Assembly: GCA_900772565.1 (NCBI GenBank)
Contig: CAAHET010000141.1
Location: 1-23,074 of the forward strand
DNA from: an uncultured Faecalibacterium sp.
GTDB taxonomy: Bacteria; Bacillota; Clostridia; Oscillospirales; Ruminococcaceae
Reading direction: 5' to 3'
DNA: 23,074 nt
The notes beneath the pieces were generated by a model that worked only from the letters and a program-made list of their open reading frames with translations, did no database searches and was not told where the DNA came from. Position numbers and translations under genes: made by a program. This document shows, piece by piece, positions 1-5,757 of the stretch (position 1 is the first letter of the stretch; every line of letters starts with the position of its first letter).

Positions 1-984
1 ATGTTCTCCATGATGAACTACTTCCTGCCGCTGAAGGGCATGGCTTCCATGCACTGCTCTGCCAACACCGATATGAACGGCGAGAATACCGCCATCTTCT
101 TCGGCCTGTCCGGCACCGGCAAGACCACCCTGTCCACCGATCCCAAGCGTCTGCTGATCGGCGATGACGAGCACGGCTGGGACGACAACGGCGTGTTCAA
201 CTTCGAGGGCGGCTGCTACGCTAAGGTCATCAATCTGGATAAGGACTCCGAGCCCGATATCTACAACGCCATCAAGCGCAACGCTCTGCTGGAGAACGTC
301 ACTCTGGATGCCGAGGGTCACATCGACTTCGCTGACAAGTCTGTCACCGAGAACACCCGTGTGTCCTACCCCATCAACCACATCCAGAACATCGTGCGCC
401 CCGTTTCTTCTGCTCCCGCAGCAAAGAACGTGATCTTCCTGTCTGCTGACGCCTTCGGCGTTCTGCCCCCGGTCTCCATCCTGACCCCGGAGCAGACCCA
501 GTACTACTTCCTGTCCGGCTTTACCGCAAAGCTGGCAGGCACCGAGCGCGGCATCACCGAGCCCACCCCCACCTTCTCCGCTTGCTTCGGTCAGGCTTTC
601 CTGGAGCTGCACCCCACCAAGTACGCTGAGGAGCTGGTCAAGAAGATGAAGGCCAGCGGCGCAAAGGCTTATCTGGTCAACACCGGCTGGAACGGCACCG
701 GCAAGCGCATCTCCATCAAGGATACCCGCGGCATCATCGACGCCATCCTGAGCGGTGCCATCAACGAGGCTCCCACCAAGAAGATCCCCTACTTCGACTT
801 TGAGGTTCCCACCGCTCTGCCCGGTGTTGACCCCGCCATCCTCGACCCCCGCGACACCTACGCAGATGCCGCTCAGTGGGAAGAGAAGGCAAAGGATCTG
901 GCTGGCCGCTTCGTGAAGAACTTCGCTAAGTACGAGGGCAACGAGCACGGCAAGGCTCTGGTCTCCGCAGGCCCCCAGCTGTAA
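1..984 (+). CDS. pckA: Phosphoenolpyruvate carboxykinase (ATP), 3' part (5' end outside window)
   Basis: Interconverts oxaloacetate and phosphoenolpyruvate with ATP/ADP, linking the C4-acid pool to glycolysis or gluconeogenesis in the cytoplasm. The 327 visible residues match the C-terminal three-fifths of ATP-type PEPCK (family about 530 residues). The kinase P-loop GLSGTGKTT is at residues 35-43, followed by STDPKR and the metal-binding GDDEHGWDD, then the family blocks FEGGCYAK, ENTRVSYP, FLSADAFGVLPPVS, GTERGITEPTPTFSACFG and NTGWNGTGKRI. The ATG at base 1 is an internal methionine: in full-length enzymes the same MFSMMNY segment lies deep in the protein. The gene therefore begins upstream. 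It ends in TAA and is followed by a strong terminator, so it is the last or only gene of its transcript. Identification is very secure. In gut fermenters this enzyme often runs in the carboxylating direction, but the sequence does not show direction. Confidence 0.97.
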   Translation: MFSMMNYFLPLKGMASMHCSANTDMNGENTAIFFGLSGTGKTTLSTDPKRLLIGDDEHGWDDNGVFNFEGGCYAKVINLDKDSEPDIYNAIKRNALLENVTLDAEGHIDFADKSVTENTRVSYPINHIQNIVRPVSSAPAAKNVIFLSADAFGVLPPVSILTPEQTQYYFLSGFTAKLAGTERGITEPTPTFSACFGQAFLELHPTKYAEELVKKMKASGAKAYLVNTGWNGTGKRISIKDTRGIIDAILSGAINEAPTKKIPYFDFEVPTALPGVDPAILDPRDTYADAAQWEEKAKDLAGRFVKNFAKYEGNEHGKALVSAGPQL

Positions 985-1023
985 GCTGAAACCCGCATTT
1001 TTCTTCTGAACTCCATATAAAAT

Positions 1024-1076
1024 AAGCGCCCGCCCCGTGGTTTTTGCTCAAACCATAGGGCGGGCGCTTTGTTGTT
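1024..1076 (+). terminator. Intrinsic terminator of pckA
   Basis: A 12-bp perfect outer stem (AAGCGCCCGCCC at 1024-1035 with GGGCGGGCGCTT at 1058-1069) continues into a second helix (TGGTTT/AAACCA). It is followed by a T-rich stretch. It lies about 40 bp after the pckA stop codon. Confidence 0.9.
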
Positions 1077-1084
1077 TGCACTCA

Positions 1085-1113
1085 TTGTATTTTTAACCGG
1101 TTTATGTTATTCT
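1085..1113 (+). promoter_or_regulatory. Predicted sigma-A promoter of the small toxin gene
   Basis: TTGTAT (1085-1090), a 17-bp spacer and TATTCT (1108-1113). The predicted start near 1120 gives a leader of about 130 nt before the small ORF. Confidence 0.55.
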
Positions 1114-1120
1114 ATAAAAA

Positions 1121-1164
1121 GAAAGGCACTGCGCTGTAGTTGCAGGTGGTCAAGCTCCTCCCGG
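1121..1164 (+). repeat. Left arm of an imperfect inverted repeat (5' leader of toxin mRNA)
   Basis: Starts GAAAGGCACTG and continues through GCTGTAG, GTGGTCAAG and CTCCTCCCGG. The same string of blocks, with small differences, occurs on the opposite strand at 1441-1482, at the predicted 5' end of the antisense RNA. The two RNAs of this locus therefore begin with nearly the same sequence. Confidence 0.75.
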
Positions 1165-1197
1165 CATCTGATGTCCGGGGGTGCTCAATTTTTTGTG

Positions 1198-1243
1198 TTC
1201 CTCCGGACGGTTTGAATGTTCTTACAGGATACCGAAAGGAGGG
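1198..1243 (+). promoter_or_regulatory. Leader hairpin predicted to hide the toxin ribosome site
   Basis: CCTCC at 1200-1204 is complementary to the Shine-Dalgarno core GGAGG at 1238-1242, and CGGT at 1208-1211 to ACCG at 1231-1234. Together they can fold the ribosome site into a helix. Another hairpin (CCCGGCAT/ATGTCCGGG) lies at 1160-1179. Occluded ribosome sites of this kind are usual in type I toxin mRNAs. The fold is read by eye, not computed. Confidence 0.5.
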
Positions 1244-1250
1244 ATCCGTT

Positions 1251-1397
1251 ATGGATTTGTTAAATATTGTTTTCAACGTACTGAACCTTCTGGCTACCGT
1301 CATCATTGGTGTCATTCAGGTGACATGGATGATCTCGCGGGACGTCTTTCGGAGCAGACCCAAGGCAAAGCATTATTTCAAAAACAAAAAAGATTGA
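1251..1397 (+). CDS. Small hydrophobic peptide, probable type I toxin
   Basis: A 48-residue protein with an AAAGGAGG ribosome site at 1235-1242 ideally placed before ATG 1251. Residues 3-28 are almost wholly hydrophobic and form one predicted membrane helix with W26. Residues 30-48 are a strongly basic tail (eight Lys/Arg against two Asp). Short length, a single helix and a charged C-terminus are the hallmarks of membrane-acting type I toxins (Fst/Ldr, TxpA/BsrG and holin-like types). I cannot place it in a named family by sequence. The stop codon (1395-1397) lies inside the stem of the downstream terminator and is covered by the predicted antisense RNA. It is a real gene rather than a chance ORF because ribosome site, promoter, terminator and antisense promoter all fit together. 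A harmless small membrane protein remains possible. Confidence 0.65.
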   Translation: MDLLNIVFNVLNLLATVIIGVIQVTWMISRDVFRSRPKAKHYFKNKKD

Positions 1398-1435
1398 CCG
1401 CCTCTGTTCTTCCCCAACCGAGCGGTCAATCTTTT
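1388..1435. terminator. Bidirectional terminator shared by toxin mRNA and antisense RNA
   Basis: A perfect 14-bp stem (1388-1401 with 1422-1435) has a 20-nt loop. It is followed by T residues on the plus strand and by a long T-rich run on the minus strand (plus bases 1379-1391, AAAAACAAAAAA-like). It therefore works for both converging transcripts, as in the par (Fst) type of locus. Confidence 0.85.
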
Positions 1436-1440
1436 GACAT

Positions 1441-1482
1441 AATCCCGGGAAGGAACTGACCACATCTATAGCCAGTGCCTTT
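1441..1482 (-). repeat. Right arm of the inverted repeat (5' part of antisense RNA)
   Basis: Read on the minus strand it runs AAAGGCACTG-GCTATAG-TGTGGTCAG-TTCC-TTCCCGGG, block for block like 1121-1164 on the plus strand. The locus is thus framed by an imperfect inverted repeat of about 43 bp. Confidence 0.75.
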
Positions 1483-1493
1483 CCTCTGTTTTT

Positions 1494-1522
1494 ATTATAG
1501 TAGCATCGCCGCTTTTTGTCAA
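1494..1522 (-). promoter_or_regulatory. Perfect consensus sigma-A promoter of the antisense RNA
   Basis: On the minus strand TTGACA (plus 1517-1522), an exact 17-bp spacer and TATAAT (plus 1494-1499). It points at the 3' end of the small toxin gene and no protein gene lies downstream on this strand. It is much stronger than the toxin promoter, as expected for an antitoxin RNA in excess. Confidence 0.85.
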
Positions 1523-1569
1523 GGGCACCCGCAGGGTGTTCTTTTTTGTCCGGGTAAACAGAGCGTCGA

Positions 1570-1598
1570 TTGCGTTTTATGCTGCCTTATGCTATGCT
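1570..1598 (+). promoter_or_regulatory. Possible promoter of the XRE regulator gene
   Basis: TTGCGT (1570-1575), 17 bp, then TATGCT (1593-1598) preceded by an extended TGC. The start would fall near 1605, giving a very short leader that begins at the ribosome site, which weakens the call. Confidence 0.3.
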
Positions 1599-1619
1599 TT
1601 TTCCAAGGGAGTTGATAAA

Positions 1620-2282
1620 ATGGATGCCAGAACTTTCGGAAATTATCTGAGCCGGATGCGCAAAGCGCAGGGGATGACACAGGCTGAGCTGGCGGAACAG
1701 CTGCACGTTACCGACAAGGCTGTCAGCCGCTGGGAGCGGGGCATCGGTCTGCCGGATATCAACACACTGGAACCGCTGGCAGATGCTCTGGGGCTGACCC
1801 TTGCCGACCTTATGCACTGCCGCGCCCCGGAAGAAGCCGATGCCGCACCGACCGTCCAATTGGAAGATTTCTTTACCATGCTGCGCCGACAGCACGCCGT
1901 AGATTGGCATTCCGTGCGCACCGCCCTGCTTGGGCTGAGCATTGCGCTTGCCTTGTGGGGTGTTTTGGCTTGCCCCGGCACCATTGCGGTGCACTGGTAT
2001 GGTCTTGGCGATGGTTCTATTCGGGCAGACGGCTGGATGCATTCTCTCGTCATTTTCCCGTTGTGTGCAGGCATTGAATTTTTATCACTGGAGATCTGGA
2101 ATAGCTTTGAACAGACAGGCTATTATCGCCGCCGGGGCGAGATCAATCTTTTTATCATTCATGCCATGTCCTTCGGCACACGCTCTACCAGATGGATGAA
2201 AGTTGTGCTGGACTTTTTGTTTTTCTTTTGCTTTGGTTTTGTGGTTCCATTTGTAGAAGCGTGGATGATTTTTTTGAATTGA
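1620..2282 (+). CDS. XRE-family regulator with DUF1648/SdpI-like membrane tail
   Basis: A 220-residue protein. Residues 6-62 form a Cro/C1-type helix-turn-helix (GMTQAELAEQLHVTDKAVSRW, then LADALGLTLADLM), so it binds DNA. The rest is membrane-embedded, with predicted helices near 101-118, 141-157 and 195-217. Between the first two is the string PGTIAVHWYGLGDG, which resembles the P-x-x-I-P-V-H-W-N-x-x-G signature of DUF1648/SdpI-type membrane proteins; that likeness is by eye. I chose ATG 1620 because AAGGGAG lies 8 bp upstream and the HTH starts at once. The open frame extends to 1536, but those residues have no ribosome site. It is a membrane-tethered transcription factor; target and signal are unknown. 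It lies beside the type I toxin locus, but nothing shows that they work together. A bidirectional terminator follows. Confidence 0.8.
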   Translation: MDARTFGNYLSRMRKAQGMTQAELAEQLHVTDKAVSRWERGIGLPDINTLEPLADALGLTLADLMHCRAPEEADAAPTVQLEDFFTMLRRQHAVDWHSVRTALLGLSIALALWGVLACPGTIAVHWYGLGDGSIRADGWMHSLVIFPLCAGIEFLSLEIWNSFEQTGYYRRRGEINLFIIHAMSFGTRSTRWMKVVLDFLFFFCFGFVVPFVEAWMIFLN

Positions 2283-2298
2283 TGCCGCTCATTTCCGT

Positions 2299-2346
2299 AA
2301 AAAGGGGACAGCGGAACGCCCGCAGGCGCTCCGCTGTCCCTTTTTC
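2299..2346. terminator. Bidirectional terminator between the XRE gene and trxA
   Basis: A long stem (AAAAGGGGACAGCGGA with TCCGCTGTCCCTTTTT, continued by ACGCC/GGCGC-like pairing) has As on the left and Ts on the right. It ends both converging transcripts. Confidence 0.85.
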
Positions 2347-2357
2347 AAAACAATAAT

Positions 2358-2666
2358 TCAGCCCAGCAGTTCCAGCACACCGGCCTTGGGGCGGGCGCCC
2401 ACGGCCTGACGCACCAGCTTGCCCTGCTCAAACACCAGCAGGGTGGGGATACTCATCACCCCGAACTGTGCCGCCAAGTCCGGCTGCTCGTCCACGTTCA
2501 CCTTGCCCACCTTTACATCGGTGCGCTCCTCAGCTACCTCGTCCACCACGGGGCTCAGCATCCGGCAGGGGCCGCACCAACTGGCCCAGAAGTCCAGCAG
2601 AACCGGCTTTTCGCTTTGAAGCACTTCCTGTGCAAAGTTTTCCTTGGTAATGTTGATGACTGCCAT
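2358..2666 (-). CDS. trxA: Thioredoxin
   Basis: A cytoplasmic protein-disulfide reductase of 102 residues, the usual family length. It has the active site WCGPC with the redox cysteines at 31 and 34, the buried Asp in LLDFWASW, and the cis-proline in MSIPTLLVF at residue 74. GGAGGG sits 7 bp before ATG (2664-2666). A TATACT-like -10 is visible on the minus strand at 2711-2716 without a good -35. The upstream transketolase operon has its own terminator at 2760-2794, so trxA is probably transcribed alone. No thioredoxin reductase is in view. Confidence 0.96.
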   Translation of the reverse strand: MAVINITKENFAQEVLQSEKPVLLDFWASWCGPCRMLSPVVDEVAEERTDVKVGKVNVDEQPDLAAQFGVMSIPTLLVFEQGKLVRQAVGARPKAGVLELLG

Positions 2667-2759
2667 ATTTTTTCCCTCCTGAATGGGTGTTGTTTTTTAC
2701 TGACAGCATCAGTATACCCCATACGCCGCCCGCTTTTCCGTGACCGGGTCACGTAAGGG

Positions 2760-2794
2760 CAAAAAATACCGCCGGGCGAAAGGCACGGCGGTAT
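2760..2794 (-). terminator. Terminator of the transketolase operon
   Basis: On the minus strand ATACCGCC and GGCGGTAT pair around a 13-nt loop and run straight into six Ts. It lies just past the stop of the transketolase C-terminal subunit. Confidence 0.85.
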
Positions 2795-2809
2795 AGGGGT
2801 AAACTGTTT

Positions 2810-3757
2810 TTACTTGCCCAGCATCTCGTGGGCGGTCTTGCAGATGGTGGCAGCGTCCAGACCGAACTTCTTCAGCAGATCCCATGCAGGGCCGGAGCAG
2901 CCGAACACGTCCTGCACGCCTACGCGGCGCACGGGGGTGGGCTGCTTCTCGCTCAGAACGGCGCAGACGGCTTCGCCCAGACCGCCGATGACGTTGTGCT
3001 CCTCGGCGGTGATGACCTTGCCGCACTCCTTTGCCGCCTTGATGACGATCTCCTCGTCCAGGGGCTTGATGGTGTGGATGTTGATGACCCGGGCGTGGAT
3101 GCCCTCGGCAGCCAGCTGCTCGGCAGCCATGCGGGCTTCGTTGACCATCAGGCCGGTGGCGATGATGGCAATATCGTTGCCCTCGGTCAGCTGCTCGCCC
3201 TTGCCCAGCTCAAAGTGGTAGTTGGACTCATCGTGGAACACCGGCACAGCCAGACGGCCGAAGCGCAGGTAGACGGGGCCTTCCATAGCGTAGGCGGCGC
3301 GCACAGCGGCGCGTGCTTCGATATCATCGGCAGGGCAGATGACGGTCATACCGGGGATGCTGCGCATCAGGGCAAAGTCCTCGCAGCACTGGTGGGAAGC
3401 GCCGTCCTCGCCCACGGAGATGCCGCCATGGGTAGCGCCGATCTTCACGTTCAGGTGAGGGTAGCCCACAGAGTTGCGCACCTGCTCGAAGGCGCGGCCG
3501 GCTGCGAACATGGCAAAGCTGGAAACAAAGGGCACATAGCCCATGGCTGCCAGACCTGCAGCCACGCCTACCATGTTGCCCTCGGCGATGCCGCAGTCAA
3601 AGTGACGGTCCGGGTATGCCTTCTGGAACATCCCGGTCTTGGTAGCGGCGGCCAGATCGGCGTCCAGCACCACCAGATCATCGTGGCCTTCCGCTGCCAG
3701 CTCCTTCAGGGTGTTGCCGTAGCTGTCGCGGGTCGCGATCTTTTTCACGTCTGCCAT
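2810..3757 (-). CDS. Transketolase, C-terminal subunit
   Basis: The 315-residue second half of a split transketolase of the non-oxidative pentose phosphate pathway, which moves two-carbon ketol units between sugar phosphates. It carries the pyrimidine-binding domain, with the thiamine-activating glutamate in GIAEGNMVG (E59), followed by ATHGGISVGEDGASHQ, and then the transketolase C-terminal domain from about residue 190 (AIIATGLMVNEA, ITAEEHNVIGGLG). ATG 3757 is chosen because GGAGGAGAA lies just upstream. The frame stays open 30 bp further, but those codons sit inside the preceding gene. It starts one base after the stop of the N-terminal subunit, so the two are translationally coupled and should form a heteromeric enzyme. 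Such splits are common in Firmicutes and archaea. A related two-subunit ketolase such as DXP synthase is less likely given the motifs. Confidence 0.93.
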   Translation of the reverse strand: MADVKKIATRDSYGNTLKELAAEGHDDLVVLDADLAAATKTGMFQKAYPDRHFDCGIAEGNMVGVAAGLAAMGYVPFVSSFAMFAAGRAFEQVRNSVGYPHLNVKIGATHGGISVGEDGASHQCCEDFALMRSIPGMTVICPADDIEARAAVRAAYAMEGPVYLRFGRLAVPVFHDESNYHFELGKGEQLTEGNDIAIIATGLMVNEARMAAEQLAAEGIHARVINIHTIKPLDEEIVIKAAKECGKVITAEEHNVIGGLGEAVCAVLSEKQPTPVRRVGVQDVFGCSGPAWDLLKKFGLDAATICKTAHEMLGK

Positions 3758-3758
3758 C

Positions 3759-4610
3759 TCAGTTCTCCTCCTGTTCCAGCGCGGCATAGGCGGCGTTCAG
3801 CTCGTTCATGGCCACCTGATACTCTTCATCGTTGGGGCCCTTGCCGTGCCATGCAACGGAATTGGTCATATAGGAAACGCCGGTGCCCTTGACGGTATCC
3901 AGAATGATGCAGGTGGGCTTTTCGGTCTCGGCGTGGAAAGCCTGCACGGCGCTCTCGATCTGGTCAAAGTCGTGGCCGTTGATGGTGACCACGTTGAAGT
4001 TGAAGGCGCGGAGCTTATCTTCCAGCGGGGCGCTGTTCATGACCGTCTCAGTGGTGCCGTCGATCTGCAGATGGTTGCGGTCCAGCATCACGCACAGGTT
4101 AGAAAGGCCGTAGTGGGCGGCAAACATAAAGGCCTCCCAGCATTCGCCCTCTTCCACCTCGCCGTCGCCCAGAATGGCGTAAACGTTCACGGCAGAGCCG
4201 GCGTGCTTTGCGCCCAGCGCCATGCCGCAGGCGGCAGAGATGCCCTGACCCAGACTGCCGGTGGACATATCCACGCCGGGCACGCTGTTCATGTTGGGGT
4301 GGCCCTGCAGGCGGCTGCCGATCTTGCGCAGGGTCTTGAGCTCTTCCACCGGGAAGAAGCCCCGCTCTGCCAGCGCTGCGTACAGTGCCGGGGCGGCATG
4401 ACCCTTGGACAGCACCAGACGGTCGCGGTTCGCCATCTTGGGCTGGGCAGGATCTACGTTCAGTTCCTTAAAGTACAGATAAGACAGCACGTCTGCGATG
4501 CTCAGACTGCCGCCCGGATGACCACAGCCTGCACTGTGGGTCCCTTCGATCACGCCCATGCGGATGTGGCAGGCGTGCTTTTTCAGGGTAAGTTTTTCAG
4601 CATTTGTCAT
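3759..4610 (-). CDS. Transketolase, N-terminal (TPP-binding) subunit
   Basis: The 283-residue first half of the split transketolase. It has the TPP pyrophosphate/Mg motif GDGEVEEGECWEA running to N179 (residues 148-179). Upstream are the substrate histidines in HSAGCGHPGGSLS (around 25-37) and in SKGHAAPALYAAL (H71), and GHPNMNSVPGVDMSTGSLGQG (103-123, with the usual GSLGQG loop). GGGAGG precedes ATG 4608-4610. It is first in a two-gene minus-strand operon with the C-terminal subunit, read from a clear sigma-A promoter at 4710-4738 with an about 95-nt leader. Confidence 0.94.
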   Translation of the reverse strand: MTNAEKLTLKKHACHIRMGVIEGTHSAGCGHPGGSLSIADVLSYLYFKELNVDPAQPKMANRDRLVLSKGHAAPALYAALAERGFFPVEELKTLRKIGSRLQGHPNMNSVPGVDMSTGSLGQGISAACGMALGAKHAGSAVNVYAILGDGEVEEGECWEAFMFAAHYGLSNLCVMLDRNHLQIDGTTETVMNSAPLEDKLRAFNFNVVTINGHDFDQIESAVQAFHAETEKPTCIILDTVKGTGVSYMTNSVAWHGKGPNDEEYQVAMNELNAAYAALEQEEN

Positions 4611-4709
4611 GATGGTCCTCCCGTATGAACCTCAGAATTCATGCGCTCAAAAAAGCCTCTCGTCAGCGCCCCGGCGTCAAGATTGCCGCAGCGCGCTTTT
4701 TTCGATTTT

Positions 4710-4738
4710 ATATTATCCGTTCTATGCAAAAAGGTCAA
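4710..4738 (-). promoter_or_regulatory. Promoter of the transketolase operon
   Basis: On the minus strand TTGACC (plus 4733-4738), 17 bp, TAATAT (plus 4710-4715). The start is near 4703, about 93 nt before the ATG. Confidence 0.7.
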
Positions 4739-4824
4739 GCTTCTTCCAGCAAAATGTACAGCCCCGGGGAAATTTTTTTGCGAAGAGACCGATTTTTGTC
4801 TATTTTGCAGACATCCCGCCCCGC

Positions 4825-4853
4825 TTGACAGGGGCAAAATGGTTTGTTATACT
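4825..4853 (+). promoter_or_regulatory. Promoter of the ECF transporter leader RNA
   Basis: TTGACA (4825-4830), exact 17-bp spacer, TATACT (4848-4853). The start is near 4860, about 160 nt before the gene, leaving room for a regulatory leader. Confidence 0.85.
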
Positions 4854-4859
4854 TTTGAC

Positions 4860-4946
4860 CATCGTTCCGGCAGGAAGCCGGATACGGGCGGGCAGCAGCC
4901 TGCCGCTTATCCCAGCAAGCAATATTTTTTTGAAACAGACGCCACG
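4860..4946 (+). promoter_or_regulatory. Structured leader, candidate riboswitch aptamer
   Basis: Between promoter and terminator lie two strong hairpins: CCGGC-AGGAA-GCCGG (about 4868-4882) and GGGCAG...CTGCC with flanking pairing (about 4887-4905). An A/T-rich stretch (4920-4935) follows, and then a segment (CAGACGCC) similar to the terminator's left arm. The layout is that of a riboswitch. I could not match it to the TPP, THF, preQ1, cobalamin, FMN or lysine classes, so no ligand is proposed. Confidence 0.5.
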
Positions 4947-4992
4947 AAGGGGTCTGCCTTTGGCATGGAATGCCGGGGCAGACCCTTTTTTA
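4947..4992 (+). terminator. Terminator directly before the ECF gene (attenuator)
   Basis: GGGTCTGCC pairs with GGCAGACCC, with an inner GGCAT/ATGCC helix, followed by six Ts. It ends only about 30 bp before the ATG and lies downstream of the gene's own promoter. It would block the gene unless a leader structure prevents it from forming. Confidence 0.8.
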
Positions 4993-5020
4993 TTTTGCGG
5001 CTGAAAAAGGAGGAACCCTG

Positions 5021-5557
5021 ATGAAAACCAAAAACACCAAAACCGTGCGGCAGCTGGTGCTGGCTGCCCTGTTTTTAGCGCTGGCCTTTGTGCTGCCCCT
5101 GCTCACCGGTCAGGTGCCCAAGGTGGGCAATATGCTCTGCCCGATGCACTTCCCGGTGCTGCTGTGCGGCTTTGTGCTGGGCGGCCCGTGGGGGCTGGCT
5201 GTGGGTTTTGCCGCCCCGCTGCTGCGCTCGGTGCTGTTCGGGATGCCGCCCATGTTCCCGGTGGCCATCTCCATGGCCTTTGAACTGGCTACCTACGGGC
5301 TGGTGTCCGGGCTGCTGTGGCACAAAGCAAAGCACACCCTGCCCGCGCTCTACGCCGTGCTGCTGACCGCCATGGTGTCCGGGCGCATCGTGTGGGGCAT
5401 CGTGCGCTTTGTGCTGGCCGGGCTGACCGGCGGCAGCTTTCCCTTCAGCGCCTTTTTGTCCGGGGCACTGTTCACCGCCGTGCCGGGCATCGTGGCACAG
5501 CTGGTGCTCATCCCGCTGCTGCTCACCGCCCTGCAGAAGGCCGGGTTTGCAGACTGA
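5021..5557 (+). CDS. ECF transporter S component (vitamin-type substrate, unassigned)
   Basis: A 178-residue membrane protein with about six predicted helices and almost no soluble parts. It is the substrate-binding S subunit of an energy-coupling-factor importer, which docks with a shared EcfA-A'-T module encoded elsewhere. The N-terminal LVLAALFLALAFVLP contains the small-residue helix that contacts EcfT in S components. It is followed by the conserved stretch MHFPVLLCGFVLGGPWGLAVG and a loop with GMPPMFPVA. Length is normal for the family. AAGGAGG sits 8 bp before ATG 5021. The MHFPVLL pattern reminds me of pantothenate-type (PanT-like) S components, but I cannot assign the ligand. A single-gene transcript with a terminator in its leader suggests control by the vitamin it imports. 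Confidence 0.85.
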   Translation: MKTKNTKTVRQLVLAALFLALAFVLPLLTGQVPKVGNMLCPMHFPVLLCGFVLGGPWGLAVGFAAPLLRSVLFGMPPMFPVAISMAFELATYGLVSGLLWHKAKHTLPALYAVLLTAMVSGRIVWGIVRFVLAGLTGGSFPFSAFLSGALFTAVPGIVAQLVLIPLLLTALQKAGFAD

Positions 5558-5596
5558 CCCCCTGCGCCGCCTTTGTGCAAAAAAACGATACTTCAA

Positions 5597-5650
5597 CCGG
5601 TTTTTAAGGCACTTTTTCCAAAAGAAACGGAAAACCGGAAAAATTGTGCC
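5597..5650 (+). promoter_or_regulatory. Overlapping alternative hairpins between the ECF gene and nagB
   Basis: CCGGTTTT (5597-5604) can pair with AAAACCGG (5631-5638). Alternatively GGCACTTTTTCC (5608-5619) can pair with GGAAAAA-TT-GTGCC (5637-5650). The two folds share bases and exclude each other. Either could be a weak terminator of the ECF gene. The right edge abuts the predicted nagB -35. Confidence 0.4.
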
Positions 5651-5653
5651 GTT

Positions 5654-5683
5654 TTGTGGCTTTCCGTCGGCAAATGTGATAAA
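5654..5683 (+). promoter_or_regulatory. Possible nagB promoter
   Basis: TTGTGG (5654-5659), 18 bp, GATAAA (5678-5683) with an upstream TGT. The start would be about 65 nt before the GTG start codon. Confidence 0.35.
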
Positions 5684-5757
5684 CTTGAACCAGATGCGGG
5701 CGTGTGCCGCTGTGCACCGCCCACAAAGAGTAAATGAAGAATGAGAGGTCGTTTATC

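Larger units (their letters stand above)
1388..1487 (-). ncRNA. Predicted antisense RNA antitoxin (about 100 nt)
   Basis: It is inferred from a perfect consensus promoter on the minus strand and a terminator about 100 nt downstream. The RNA would start near 1487 and end near 1385. Its 3' portion overlaps and is complementary to the last bases of the toxin ORF, including the stop codon and terminator loop. No ORF with a ribosome site lies within it. Its 5' half resembles the 5' leader of the toxin mRNA rather than being complementary to it. It is most simply a type I antitoxin pairing through the shared terminator loop and 3' region. Confidence 0.65.

Noticed and set aside
1..3. ATG at the first base as the true pckA start
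   Set aside because: The encoded MFSMMNY segment is internal in full-length ATP-type PEPCK, and the protein would lack its N-terminal domain; the gene is cut by the window edge.
2828..4628. Long plus-strand open frames opposite the transketolase genes
   Set aside because: Ala/Gly/His-rich shadows of real genes; no motifs or ribosome sites.
4860..4946. Assignment of the ECF leader to a TPP, THF, preQ1 or cobalamin riboswitch
   Set aside because: None of the conserved core strings of these classes could be found; only the layout is riboswitch-like.
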